Of a DNA stretch of 64,000 nt, positions 1-10,595 are shown piece by piece (within the stretch, counting starts at the first letter, position 1; each line of letters starts with the position of its first letter). This DNA comes from Ichthyophis bannanicus (lineage: Eukaryota; Chordata; Amphibia; Gymnophiona; Ichthyophiidae). Below the pieces are notes generated by a model. The model searched no databases, was not told where the DNA came from, and saw nothing but the letters and a program-made list of their open reading frames with translations. The stretch spans positions 161,237,532-161,301,531 of the forward strand of contig CM066041.1 in the NCBI GenBank assembly GCA_033557465.1, read 5' to 3'. A program made the translations under genes and the position numbers.

Positions 1-599
1 AGGAGAGGAGGGATAGGGGAGATATGATTCAGACCTTTAAATACTTAAAGAGAAATAATGAACAAACAAACCTCTTCCAGAGACGGGGAAGCTGTAAAAC
101 TAGAGGGCATAACAGGAAGCTGCAAGGTGGTAAATTGAAAGGCAATGTCAGGAAATACTTTTTTATTGAAAGGGTTGGTGGATGCTTGGAATGCCCTTCC
201 GATGGAGGTGGTGGGGACAAACACAGTGACTGAATTCAAAGTGGCTTGGGACAGACACTGTGGATCACTTTACAGCAACAAGATTAAATCAAAATAAACT
301 GAACCATCTAATTTCTCAACAAACAGGGGTGTCCCACATGGAGTAATGGGGGGAGGAGCTGTGTGTTCACCCTTAAACAAACAAAGAAACAAAGATATGG
401 GGAGGGGTGAAAACATGGGGAGGGTTGCACCTGCTCCTGGTGGGTGCACCACTAAGCAAAGACATGGGTAGAGGTGCACCTACTCCCTAAAAGACATGGG
501 AAGGGGTGCACGTACTCCTGTCATATTGCTGGGCAGACTAGATGGACCATACTGGTCTTTATCTGCCGTCATTTACTATGTTACTATGTATGTTACTAT
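1..599 (+). mobile_element. CR1-like LINE, 3' end (RT C-terminus and 3' UTR)
   Basis: Positions 179-297 read VDAWNALPMEVVG... ending FKVAWDRH...KSK and a TAA. This is the usual C-terminal tail of CR1/L2-group LINE reverse transcriptases. The codons just upstream (from about 24) are in another frame, so at least one frameshift is present. The 3' UTR from 298 has short imperfect repeats around AAAGACATGGG and ends near 599 in TACTATG-type repeats. The sequence that follows at 600 is DIRS recombinase code, so the LINE appears to have inserted into D1. The same tail family recurs on the minus strand at 53,774-54,829. Clade assignment is tentative. Confidence 0.7.
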
Positions 600-1206
600 G
601 ACCATTATCCTTATTGCTATAACATCTGCTCAGTGGATAAGCAAACTCCAAGTTTTGATTCACTATCCACCCTATACCCAGTTTTTACCTATTAAAGTCC
701 TCCTGTGTACTCATCCAGAATGTTTACCCAAAGTGGTTTCTGCCTGTCACTTGAACCTGCCAATAGGTTCTGCATTTTTTTCACCCCTAAATCTCATGGT
801 TCAGTGACCGAAAAGACACTTCATTGTTTGAACTGTCGCATAGTCTTACTTTATTATTTTCACACAACAAGAGACTGTCGTAAGACCTCTCAAAGGTTTT
901 TACTACTTTTAATCCAAATAACCCTGGCCTTCTGGCTTCAAAGAGGACTCTTTCCACCTGGATTTCAAACGGTTACCTTTGCATATCAAACAGAGTCACC
1001 ATATTCCTGGAAGATTTACCACCCATCACATCAGAGCAAAAGCTTTGACAATAGCTAATCTCCACTCATTCTCCATAACGAACATATGCAATGCAACTAC
1101 CTGGTCAAACATCCACATCTTCACTAAGCATTACTGCCTGGACTATCCATCATCTACAGATACAGCCTTCGGGCAATCGGTGTTATGCAATCTATTTGCA
1201 CTCTAA
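600..1206 (+). pseudogene. D1 tyrosine recombinase C-terminal half, degraded
   Basis: The translation in shifting frames matches the catalytic half of the DIRS YR found intact at 45,339-46,532. LIAITSAQWISKLQVL (about 607-655) corresponds to LIALTSARRVSELQAL, with the first catalytic Arg replaced. SITNICNATTWSN followed by FTKHYCLDYP (1,072-1,150) corresponds to the segment with the nucleophilic Tyr. The frame ends FGQSVLCNLFAL and TAA at 1,206. Several frameshifts and the lost Arg make it non-functional. The N-terminal half is absent because a LINE tail lies directly upstream. Confidence 0.8.
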
Positions 1207-1311
1207 ATTGTCTTACTATCCACTTTCTCAAAGATTTGTCAGGTCACTTTCCAAGAACAATTACAACTTATTGACGCCTCCAGCAACCCTCTGCTTTGGA
1301 TTCACCAACAA

Positions 1312-1651
1312 GTGTGGCTGCATATCCCATGCTTGTCAGTGGAGAAAGCGTGGCTGATTACCTGTAACTGGGATTCTCCATAGACAGCAGGGGAATTCAG
1401 CCACACTTGGTGAAGCCCACGGGCTGATCCTTCAAGTGGAGCGCTGTCCTACAGTAGCTTTTGAAAAAAAACAGTTTTTATCTTATTTGTTTTACATGGT
1501 GCTGGGCATGCACGGTAGGTCTCGTGCCTCCTGATACTCAGTCCACTGTCAGTCTATCCAACGCGTAAGCAAAGAAACGGGGGGAATGGATGGGAAGGAA
1601 AAATGTGGCTGCATTCCCCTACTGTCTACGGAGAGCCCCTGTTACAAGTAA
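1312..1651 (+). repeat. D1 internal complementary region and right terminal repeat
   Basis: Two 49-nt arms at 1,358-1,406 and 1,603-1,651 are imperfect reverse complements about 200 bp apart, as in the other DIRS copies here. The first arm lies in the ICR (about 1,312-1,410). It is preceded by GGAGAAAG (1,341-1,348), the same junction seen in D5. The second arm is the outer end of the element. D2 gag sequence on the opposite strand starts immediately after 1,651, so D1 sits inside D2 gag. Confidence 0.7.
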
Positions 1652-3199
1652 GATGGCCACCCTCGCATGAGAATCAAAGCCATCATAGGCTGCTCGAGAC
1701 AAGTACTTCGAACACTCCCCAATGGACTTCATGAGGGTTTGAAATTGCTGGAGATGATCTCCGCTGAGAACTGCCAAGAAACCTGCAAGTTCCATAGTCA
1801 GGTCTAGGAGATACATGCTGATTATACAGCTGATATGCTTGTATTTGGCAAACCAGCATCGAGCCCTGATAACATTTTCACCCAAGGGCGTGGAACTGCC
1901 TGTCCGGGGGCACTGAAGCGTGAGTCTTTGGGCTTTTCTGTTGGTGCATGGTTGACTCGACCACCATGGAGGTGTGAGGGAGTTATGCCTTCCTGAAGCT
2001 GGGGCCCCACTGGACCCGATACATGGTATCCAGGCGCCGGCTAACTATTGATACCAATGTCTGTGTCTCCCCACATCAGGAAAAGGAGTCGCCTGAGGGT
2101 GGTGGGGACAGGAACCATAAGGTCCTCCTTAGGTGGTGCCTGATATTGGAGGATTTAGAATTCCTCCATGAGAGGGTCCGCCTCCAACTCCGTGGTGAAG
2201 GACAATGCCTTTGCCATGTCCTGGACAAATTCGAGGAATGAGTTGTCCTCAGGAGGGGACTGGCGCCTCAATGCTGGGGGAGATGGATCCGAGGGGAGAT
2301 CACGGTGTGTGTGTGTATCTCCGGGGAAGCCTTGTCCTTAGACTCCCGGTCCAAGTTGTCCCTCGAGGATGTGAGGCCTGACTATTGGGGCGTTGTTGAA
2401 TCTGGCCTTCGGTGGCCAGTGGCTATTGGTTGGCCGATGCCAGAAGTACTTGCCGGGGAGGATCTTGCTCCTGAGGATTGGGAGCGGGATCGAAATCCTT
2501 GCCAAGGATCAGCTCAAGGCATGGGGAGTGCTTGACATTGAGGTCCCTGCGGTCTTAGCACGTGCGCTGGTGGGAGCTGGCATTGACACTTGCTGCGAGG
2601 CAAGGAAGGCAGAAATGCTGCTTTCCATTGACATCATCCTGGATTCCCATTCAGGAGTTGCAGACTTCGATATGGACATCGGGGTGACCGGGTTGGCTGT
2701 CAGTGAGGAGAGGGAGTCTTCAGGACGGGCCTCGGGGGTCCAAGATCCGTTGCTGGAGGCCTTTGACATCTGTTCTGGGTACCTTTGCCAGCCGCTCCCG
2801 CTCTGACTTCTCGGATACCCTCCGGGATTTGTGGGACGTCGCACGGGACTTGCCGTTTGTGTCTGATTCCCAGGATGGGGCTTTCGATGATTTCTTCTTG
2901 CGCTCCGTTCTGGGAAGCTCTTGTTGAAATGTCTGCAGTGCCTTCACGTGACTCAGAGGATCCGTGCGGAGCCTTAGAGCATGCAGCTGCCGGGGAAACC
3001 AGGGCCAAATCTGACCTATGGAAGATGTCATCCTGTTCCTGCCGCCTACTCTGGATAGCCTTAGTGGATGTCTTTTCCCACAGGGAGTAAACCTCTGGGT
3101 CATGGTCGGCACCTAGACATCAGAGGTGTAACAGTCATTTGTATTGGTAAGGGACATGTTCTTCAAGCACCGATCATACTTTTTGAACAAACTAACCAT
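1652..3199 (-). pseudogene. D2 gag-like ORF1, disrupted
   Basis: On the minus strand a Met at 3,199 starts MVSLFKKYDRCLKNMSLTN, matching the Cys-rich gag start FKKCDRCxKIMSLTDTH of D5 and D6, though several Cys are lost. Downstream, 3,112-2,720 carries the Ser/Arg-rich linker. About 2,010-1,822 holds a decayed HxSMVVES-type motif. 1,885-1,652 gives YLLDLTMELAGFLAVLSG and YLSRAAYDGFDSHARVA. After ARVA the frame runs into the D1 terminal repeat. Many frameshifts are present. It belongs to the D5/D6 subfamily. Gag-like function is inferred from position and the Cys motif. Confidence 0.75.
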
Positions 3200-3520
3200 T
3201 GGGGTAAAAAGGACCCCAGCGAGGTCGAAGACCCTTGACGTGGCCAGCGGTTAGAAAAGGCTTGAAACTGTGCTGGAGAAAACCCCCCATAAACTATAAA
3301 TCTGTTCCGAGCCCCGAAGCCGAAGCGATGTGGCTTGGAGGAGGGAAAGGGACTGGTGCTAACTGGTGAAACAAATACACTTTTATGCACGAGAAAATCA
3401 ACTTTTTTCTGGGGGAAGAACGACTACGTCTGTAGGGCTCTGCAGAAAAAGGGAGACTGAGTAAGATGCCAACCATGTGCAGGAAGGGGACCATGCATGC
3501 ATGGTGGCATTTCCCAAAGG
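3200..3520 (-). repeat. D2 5' leader and inner part of its left ITR
   Basis: The reverse complement aligns by eye with the D6 leader at 54,900-55,110: TTTGGGAAATGCC, GTCCCCTTCCTGC, CTTACTCAGTCTCC and AAAAAAGTTGATTTTC. The outer roughly 90 bp of the ITR is missing here because CR1-A begins at 3,521. The missing part reappears at about 22,216-22,306, on the far side of CR1-A. Confidence 0.75.
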
Positions 3521-3845
3521 AACATAAGAACATAAGATATGCCATACTGGGTCAGATCAAGGTCCATCAAGCCCAGTATCCTGTGGCCAATCTAGGTCAT
3601 AAGTACCTAGCAGTATTGGGTCAAGCAGTGATATCCCGGATCCCTTTTAATAATGGTTTATGGACCTTTCTTCCAGGAACTTGTCCAAACCTTTTTTAAA
3701 CCCAGCTACACGAACAGTTTTTACTACATCCTCCGGTAACAAATTCCAGACTTTCATTACACGTTGAGTGAAAAAAATATTTTCTCTTATTAGTTTTAAA
3801 TAGTTTACCCTGTAGCTTCATTTCATGTCCCCTAGTCTTTCTAAT
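3521..3845 (-). mobile_element. CR1-A LINE, 3' terminal part
   Basis: The reverse complement matches the 3' end of the plus-strand CR1 at 33,360-33,690, including CCATAAAC(T/C)ATTATTAA, GGTCCATCAAGCCCAGTATCCTG and the terminal ATGCCAT...CTTATGTTCTTATGTT. It stops at TAAT (3,842-3,845), where D3 begins, and resumes at 16,391 just past the second TAAT (16,387-16,390). Confidence 0.8.
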
Positions 3846-4000
3846 CTCCAGGAACAAGCAGGAATGTAGTCTTCACATATGGGTACCGACAGAGCCCACG
3901 CGGGAACGCTCCCCAGTTTCTAATAGGAACGCTTTTGGGAGCATCCCACAGTGCATGCATGCTGCCTTCCCGCCTCTGTACCTCTCTCAGTTCTTCATTT
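3846..4000 (+). repeat. D3 left inverted terminal repeat
   Basis: This is inverted relative to 16,233-16,380. Shared blocks include GTCTTCACATATGGGTA, AACGCTTTTGGGAGCATCCCACAG and GCCTTCCCGCCTCTGTACCTCTC. The outer 40 bp also occurs inverted in the ICR at 16,046-16,086. Confidence 0.85.
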
Positions 4001-4206
4001 TCCGCGGAGCCGACAGGACGTGTATCCTGTCACCGCAGAAAATTTCCTTTTATTCTTTGTTTTTTGTGGTCACGTCTGCCTTCATTCGACGCCTACCGGT
4101 ACTGCCGGTTCTTCTTCTTTCTTTAAACAAACTTGTATTTTCTTCAGGGGTCTTTCCCCCGTTTCTGGTGCTAGGCGCCATTTTGGGCACCAGGCCCACT
4201 TCAGGC

Positions 4207-6009
4207 ATGGAGAAACCAACTAGTGGTTTCATAAAATGCTCAAAGTGTGGCGGTACCATTTCTGTCACCGACACCCATGATTGGTGTCTAAAATGTTTAG
4301 ATCCTGAACATTGTCCAGTGGAGTCTCTCTCCTGCACAAGGATGACCAAAAGGGGCCTGCAAATAGAGCTGCAAAACTCAGTACCCTTTTTGCCGCGGAT
4401 ACAATGTCACTTGCATCGACGTCTTCCAGGGCTTATCTTCCTCCCATGGATCTCAGGTAACTAAACTTAAATCTTCTAAGACTGGCCGGTCCTCGAAGGG
4501 TAAATCTCCTTCAAAGTATCGAGATGCCACTGGCGTTGCCCTCAAGGATAGTTCACCGGCAAAACAGCCCCTGCGGGAGTCTTCGGTTCCAAAGCATTAA
4601 TGGGGCTCCAGGATGTTCCAGAGGCTTCCACCTCTGCAGAACTACTGGTGCCATGTTCTGGGGTCGTAGCCGCTTCCACCGGTACCGACACCCAGGCATC
4701 GGCAGGAGCAATGGATAAGAGAATCCTTGCTATTGAATGCAGTCCAGCGTCCCTCTTAGCAGCTTCGGTACCGCTAAGACCGCTACAGACAACAGGTATC
4801 AGTACTGACATCGGTACCGGTACCGACAGTACCTGCTTCGACAGGACTGCTTCCCCCCACGCCGAGCCTTGAGTCTATCTTGGGTATCGGGGATCAGGAA
4901 CCGAGACACTTCGATACCGACTTTGAGCGGTACCGATACCATGCTTTATGGGAGCACCCGGTACAGAGTGCCTTTGAGTCCTCCGATTCCGATGAGACTG
5001 ACGATTCTACCAGTACCAGAGCAAACCTACTAGAGGATTCAACTACTCCTCCTCAACGCAGGATGTCTCCTCCAGAAGATATGTCCTTCCAGGATTTCAT
5101 ACGTGATTTAGCAAAGGGTCTTGCAATCACTGATTCCAGAAAAGGAACCTAGGGCAGAAGAATTAAGAATTCTACAATACCCTATGGCTCCCAAGGAGGC
5201 AGCTATGCTTACCATTCACAAGATCTTACATGATCTGATGTTGAGAATGTGGGAACTCCTTTAATGATATCTTCACATTCCCAATGCCTTGACACTATGT
5301 ACTGAGTACCAAGTTGTCCTGGTTTTCAAAAAACTCAGTTACCACACCATTCAATGGTAGTGGAATCGGCCATACGAAGAATCAAGCGTGCTAAAACACA
5401 TTCTTCTAATCATCCAGGCCGGGAATTCAGGACACTCAATGCCTTTGGGCGTCGATGCTTTCAATCTTCCATGCTATCATTCAGAATCAGTTCCTACATT
5501 CCTTTATATGGGAATGTTCCTGGAAGAAGTCACAAAAGACTTAGAGCTCATTAGCCCTTGTGTCTCTGAGGAAAAAAGAGCAGACTACCTTATTCTGGTC
5601 AAGCACGCCCAGAATGTCTCTAAATTCATAAACCGTGCTACCTTTGATTGCATTAGCAGAACCTCTGCTATATCCATAGGAGCACGTTGTATTGCTTGGC
5701 TTCAAGCATCAGACTTAGAACAGTGGGTGCAAGAAAAGCTGGGAAACATTCCTTGTACAAGAGAAAATCTCTTTGGCAAGGATTGGCAGGACAAGGCTAA
5801 TCAGCTTGAATCTGAAAATACTACCGTGAACAGACTATCAAAGTCTACAACCAACCCAGCAAAGAAGAAAACATTCAAAAAACCCTTTTTCAGCAAGAAA
5901 AAAAGCTTTACCCATCTTAAACCCATCAAAGCCACTGTCCGCTTCATGTTCCCCAGAAGGGGCAACAACAGAACAGACAGCAAAGAAAGCCTCAAGCTCA
6001 AAGAAGCAT
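4207..6009 (+). pseudogene. D3 gag-like ORF1, disrupted
   Basis: The ATG at 4,207 starts MEKPTSGFIKCSKCGG, then CLKCLDPEHCP, a Cys/His motif shared with D4 and D7. The frame breaks near 4,464. About 4,640-4,990 is built from GGTACC/GATACC-type hexamers. The later part (5,388-6,009, another frame) holds YMGMFLEEVTKDLEL, AWLQASDLEQWVQEKLGNIPC and a Lys-rich tail (KKKTFKKPFFSKKK). The tail is cut by an inverted 93-bp insertion at 6,003-6,095. A CTT-TGA-C stop lies at 6,119-6,124 in the aligned gag frame. Multiple frameshifts make it a pseudogene. Confidence 0.8.
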
Positions 6010-6095
6010 CTCTCGAGCAGTAAGGAACACATTCGTAGATGCTTGAGATGCCAGTTGTATTATTCGTAGACAGCGTGGCCTGTGGCAAGAAAGCC
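6003..6095. repeat. 93-bp inverted copy of D3 RT sequence
   Basis: The segment is the near-exact reverse complement of 6,944-7,035, which is native RT code in D3 (related to LRIVQLASQ...FTAREMLQ in D4). It interrupts the gag tail. D4 and D7 have nothing at the equivalent place. It is probably a templated inverted duplication within the element. Confidence 0.85.
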
Positions 6096-7119
6096 AACAG
6101 ACCCAGCCCCCTCAGGGTCTTTGACTTCTACCTAGAGAACTTAGTCATTCTGCCCCTGAAAGGTCCAGAACCCTTAACCATTCCAGGAAGACACTGCTAT
6201 TTTGCCAAAAGATGGCAACAAATAACATCAGAAAATTGGACTCTGTCCATTGTCCAACTGGGGTACAAGCTTCATTTTCTCAACTTGCCCCCACCTACAA
6301 TAATAAAACAGTTCAATTCTCAGGCCCCTGCCACCAACCTTTTGTGGCAGGAAGTCACATCACTTCTCGCTCAAGGAGCAATCAAAGAAGTAGCCATACC
6401 CCAACAGGGGACGGGGTTTTACTCCCTCTATTTTCTTATTCCAAAGAAAACGGGGGAACAGAGGCCTATACTAGACCTCAGAGAATTAAACAAATATTTG
6501 TTCCGAGAAAAGTTCAAAATGATCTCTCTCGGGACACTTCTACCATACCTTCAAAGTCAGGACTGGTTATGTTCTCTAGATCTAAGAGATGCGTACACAT
6601 ATTCTCATCCACTCAGATCACAGGAAGTTCCTTTGATTCCTGGTCCAAGGAAGACACTTCCAATACAGAACTCTTCCTTTCGGACTGGCCTCTGCTCCAA
6701 GAGTCTTCACAAAATGCATAGCAGTGGTAGCAGCATTTTATGAGGACTGGGCATATTCGTCTTCCCTTACTTAGACGATTGGCTCATTCAAGCATTGACA
6801 GCTCCAGAGGCCAGCTTCACTTTTTCTCGAGCAATGAGAATTCTTCAATACTTGGGACTGGTCATAAACCTCCCAAAATCTCATCTCACCCCCTCTCAAT
6901 CTCTCGAATTCATAGGGGCTTGTCTAGACACACGGTAGTCAAAGGCTTTCCTGCCACAGCCACGCTGTCTACGAATAATACAACTGGCATCTCAAGCATC
7001 TACAAAAGTGTTCCTTACTGCTCGAGAGATGCTTCAGCTTCTGGGACACATGGCATCCACTGTCCATGTGGTTCCCTATGCTCGCCTCCACATGCGAGCA
7101 GTCCAGTGGACCCTATCGT
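6096..7119 (+). pseudogene. D3 reverse transcriptase, 5' part
   Basis: The frame reads VFDFYLENLVILPLKGPEP, then LIPKKTGEQRPILDLRELNKYL, KMISLGTLLPYLQ and WLCSLDLRDAYT, the last containing the first catalytic Asp. After a frameshift near 6,590, PYLDDWLIQ (about 6,760-6,790) gives an intact YLDD box. LGLVINLPKSHL and LEFIGACLDTR follow, then a stop. The sequence ends in the RNase H approach at GGACCCTATCG, where D4 is inserted. Translation continues at 13,968. Confidence 0.85.
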
Positions 7120-7341
7120 CTCCAGGAAGAAGCAGGAATGTAGTCTTCACATATGGGTATTGTCGGTACCGACGGAGCCTGTGCGGGAACGCTCCCCAGC
7201 ATCCAATAGGAAAGCTTTTGGGAGCATCCCACAGCACCTGCGTGCTGCCTTCCCGCCTTTCCCAACTGTCCCTCTCCATTTTTTCGTTTTCCATGGGGCC
7301 GACAGGTCGCACATCCTGTCACTGCAGAGAATTCCATTCTT
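7120..7341 (+). repeat. D4 left ITR and start of leader
   Basis: Inverted relative to 13,795-13,950. Shared blocks include AGTCTTCACATATGG, CGGTACCGACGGAGC, GCTTTTGGGAGCATCCCACAG and GCTGCCTTCC. The leader breaks at GAGAATTCCATTCTT (7,327-7,341), which is repeated at 8,170-8,184 around a LINE insertion. Confidence 0.85.
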
Positions 7342-8169
7342 TTTTTTTTTTTAAAATTTATGCAATTTTAACAATCCAAACCAAGTAAATACTTGTACAG
7401 AAACTGCATCTTGTATAAGCAAAATACAACAAGAAAAAGTCAAGAAATAACATAAATACAAATATGCAATTAGCCCACAATATGGGGAGAAAACCAAGAA
7501 AACTTTATAGGAATAAAGTGGCAATACTTTGGCGGGGGACAGAGATCTATCTTAAATGATGAGAATTCACCGAGGAGAGGAAGTTATAATATGAGAACTT
7601 ATAAATGAAGATAGATCCTCAGGTCGCAAAAACACATATTTAGCATTCTGATAAGAAATAACACATTTACAAGGAAAACAAAGTACAAAATATGCACCTA
7701 TCTGGACAACACCTGGTTTTAACAACAGAAAAGCTCTACGCCTTTTCTGAGTTTCCTTAGAAACATCGGGAAACATTGCCACCCTCTTCCCCATAAATGA
7801 AACTAAACGTTTCTTAAAGTATAACTTAAGCAACCAATCCCGATCAGAGGACAAAGCCAAGGTCACTAACAAAGTTGACGTTATTAATTCCGACTGTTCA
7901 GGAGATTGTAACAAAGCGGAGACATCCAAACTATCCATAACCAATTCACCAACCGCTACCTTACCTATTTCAAGATGGCGGTGTGAGCGTTTTTGCTGCT
8001 GGTCATGCCAAAACGAAAGAGTAAACAGAAGCTTCCCGCGGAGCCTGTCTTACCTTGTTCCGCTGGATCCATGGATAAGTTTGTCCAGATGACAGAGGCG
8101 CAGAGAAGGGAGATTAGAGCGGGCGCTGCTCCGTCGGTAGTTGTGGCGCCGATGGATCCTGCCCTGGAT
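7342..8169 (-). mobile_element. L1-like ORF1-only insertion with 5' inversion
   Basis: A 15-bp target-site duplication, GAGAATTCCATTCTT, flanks the insert. From 7,342 to about 7,971 it is minus-strand, with a poly(A) end at 7,342, a 3' UTR, then the ORF1 C-terminus. From about 7,972 to 8,169 it is plus-strand: AAGATGGCGGTGTGAGCG, then an ATG at 8,008 starting MPKRKSKQKLPAE. This is the typical structure of twin-primed LINE-1 insertion. No ORF2 sequence lies between ORF1 and the poly(A). Confidence 0.85.
7567..7971 (-). pseudogene. L1 ORF1 C-terminal domain fragment
   Basis: The reading is SLDVSALLQSPEQSE, VAMFPDVSKETQKRRRAF, CFPCKCVISYQNAKYVFL and a TAA. The order resembles the C-terminal nucleic-acid-binding domain of L1 ORF1p: a Phe-Pro-Asp turn, a Gln-Lys-Arg-Arg helix and a final aromatic strand. 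It is homologous to 23,253-23,780. The N-terminal part of ORF1 lies inverted at 8,008-8,169. Confidence 0.75.
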
Positions 8170-8347
8170 GAGAATTCCATTCTTAAACTTCTTTTTTGTG
8201 GTCATGTCTGCCTTCCCTTGACGCTATTCCAGTACCACTGGTGGTTCTTTTCCTTCTTTAAAAAAAAAAAAAAAACCACCTTAATTTCTGGAGTCTTTCC
8301 TTCAGTAACTTTCTTCTGTGGTGCTAGGCCCAATTTTTTCCTTAAAC

Positions 8348-10595
8348 ATGGGAAAACCTGCTTCGGGTTTTAAAAAATGTTCTAAGTGTGGTGGTACCAT
8401 CTCCGTCACCGACACCCATGAGTGGTGCCTCAAATGTTTAGGTCCTGACCACTCTATTTCAGAGTGCCTTGCCTGTGGAATGATGTCTAAAAGGGGCAAA
8501 ACCGGGCTGCTAAACTTAGCACTCTTTTTTCCCTCCGATGCGGCGTCTGTGCCATCGATGGATTTCAGGCAACTAAACATAAATCTAGTCGGTCCTCAAA
8601 GGGTAGATCTCCTTCTAAGCATCGAGATGCCTCTGGCGTTGCCCTTGAGGGACTTTCACTGGCAAAATTGCCCCAGCGGCGGGCTTCGGCTTCCAAAGCA
8701 CTAATGGGGCTCCAGGATGTTCTCGAGGCCTCAACCTCGACAGAACTACTGGTGCTATGCTCTGGGATTCCGGCCACTTCAACTGGCACCGATATCCAAG
8801 CATCGGCAGTGTCGATAGACCAGAGATTCTTGGCTATTGAACGCAGTCTGGCGGCTCTTCTCACGGCCTTGATGCCCTGAAACCGCTTCAGACACTTCAA
8901 CCGGTACCAGCACTGACTGCATCGACATCGGCGAGTATACCACCAGGACAGAGTCATACGCGTCTATCTGGCATTGACAAGTCGGTACCAGACCACTTCG
9001 ATACCGACTTTGATCGGTACTGGTACCGTGCCTTGCATGATCACCGAGATCGGAGATACTTCGAATCCTCAGATGAGTCTGAAGACTCCGAAGATTCTGC
9101 CGATACCAGAGTACTTCTTCCCGAGGATTCCTCTTCTCCTCAGCGTAGGATATCTCCGCCAGAGGATACGTCCTTTCAGGATTTTATCAGAGATGTGGCC
9201 TGAGGTCTTTCCATTACAGTGGCTCCTGAAAAAGAGCCTAGGGCAAAGGAATTAGAAATCCTTCAGTACCCTAAAGCTCCCAAGGAGGCAGCTATCTTAC
9301 CTATTCATGAGATCTTGCATGATCTTATGTTAAGGATGTGGGAAGCACCTCTAACCACATCTCCTCATTCCCGAAGACTCGACTCCATATATTGAGTTCC
9401 TCCTTGTCCTGGGTTTCAAAAGACTCAATTACCACACCATTCCATGGTGGTGGAATCAGCCATGAGACGGATGAAGAGTGCAAAAAGGCATGCATCTAAT
9501 CCTCCAGGACGTGAGTGTAGAACTCTTGATGCCTTTGGATGTCGATCCTTCCAGGCTTCCATGCTTTCTGCTAGGATCAGTTCCTATATCTTGTATACGG
9601 GGATGTTCCTTAAGGAAGTCACAGAGCTTATGAGCCATCTTCTTCCTGATGATAAAAGGCAAGATTATCTTGCTCTTGTTAAACATGCTCAGGATGTTTC
9701 TAAGTTTGTGAATCGTGCAGCCTTTGACTGCTTTGAATGCATAAGCAGAACCTCTGCTATTGCCATAGGTGCACATAGGATTGCCTGGCTCCAAGCATCT
9801 GACTTGGAAATCTGGGTACAGGACAAATTGGGAAATATACCTTGCACAGGAGAGAATCTCTTTGGCAAGAATTGGCAGGAAAAAGCTAATGAGAGAGATG
9901 CTGACAATATCACTTTGGATAGATTGTCCAGATCCACAGCTGATCCTGCGAGGAAAAGATCCTCTAAGAAGTCACAATTCCAACATCCTTCACACTCCAA
10001 CAGATATAAGATCTGCCAAAGCTAACACCAGCCACAGGGCTTTCTCATATGCGGCGCCAACACTGTGGAACCAACTCCCACCAGAACTACGAGCTAGCAA
10101 TGACCTTCTAGACTTCAGAAAGAAACTCAAAACGCACATTTTCCAATCACATTTCAACCTGAACTAAACCCACAGATGGAGCAGCCCCTGACCACTGTGT
10201 CCAAGAAGATTATCCTGTATATATGTATTTATGTATATATGTAAATGAACTCCCCCATAGCTAAGAAGTGTTAACTCTGTATGATGTGCTTTTCTGACAA
10301 TCTGTATGTAAACAAAATTTGTACCTGCCTTGATTCGGCAGTTTCACAATAGTAATCCTACCCGCTTCTGATCGCTGGAAGGAGCGGGCTACAAATGCTT
10401 GCTAAATAAATAAAATAAATAAATAAGAAACCGTTCTTCAGCAAGAAGAGGTTTTATCCCTCCTATACCCAGCAGGGACATCGTCCAGGTCAGTCTGCTC
10501 AAAAGGGACAGCAACAGCAACCTAGACAACAAAGGAAGCCAAAAGCTGCTAAGCCTCAACCGGCTCAGCAGACTCAGCCGCCACAGGGGCTTTGA
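8348..10595 (+). pseudogene. D4 gag-like ORF1, interrupted
   Basis: The ATG at 8,348 starts MGKPASGFKKCSKCGG. CLKCLGPDHSISECLACG follows, giving a CxxC...CxxC...HxxxxC pattern that suggests zinc binding. The frame breaks near 8,704. The C-terminal half (9,444-9,970) has MVVESAMRRMKSAKRH, ILYTGMFLKEVTEL, FDCFECISRTSAIAIGAHRIAWLQ and LGNIPCTGENLFGK. An L2 tail then splits the Lys-rich end, which resumes at about 10,425 (KPFFSKKR-like), and gag ends at CTT-TGA-T (10,590-10,596). Gag-like function is inferred. Confidence 0.8.
9972..10424 (+). mobile_element. L2-group LINE 3' end inserted in D4 gag
   Basis: The reading IRSAKANTSHRAFSYAAPTL, then WNQLPPELRASNDLLDFRKK, ends KLKTHIFQSHFNLN and TAA at 10,167. 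This is the C-terminus of an L2-group RT. A 257-bp 3' UTR ends in AAATAAATAAA. AAGAA occurs at 9,967-9,971 and 10,425-10,429, a possible short target duplication. The element is strongly 5'-truncated. Confidence 0.8.
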
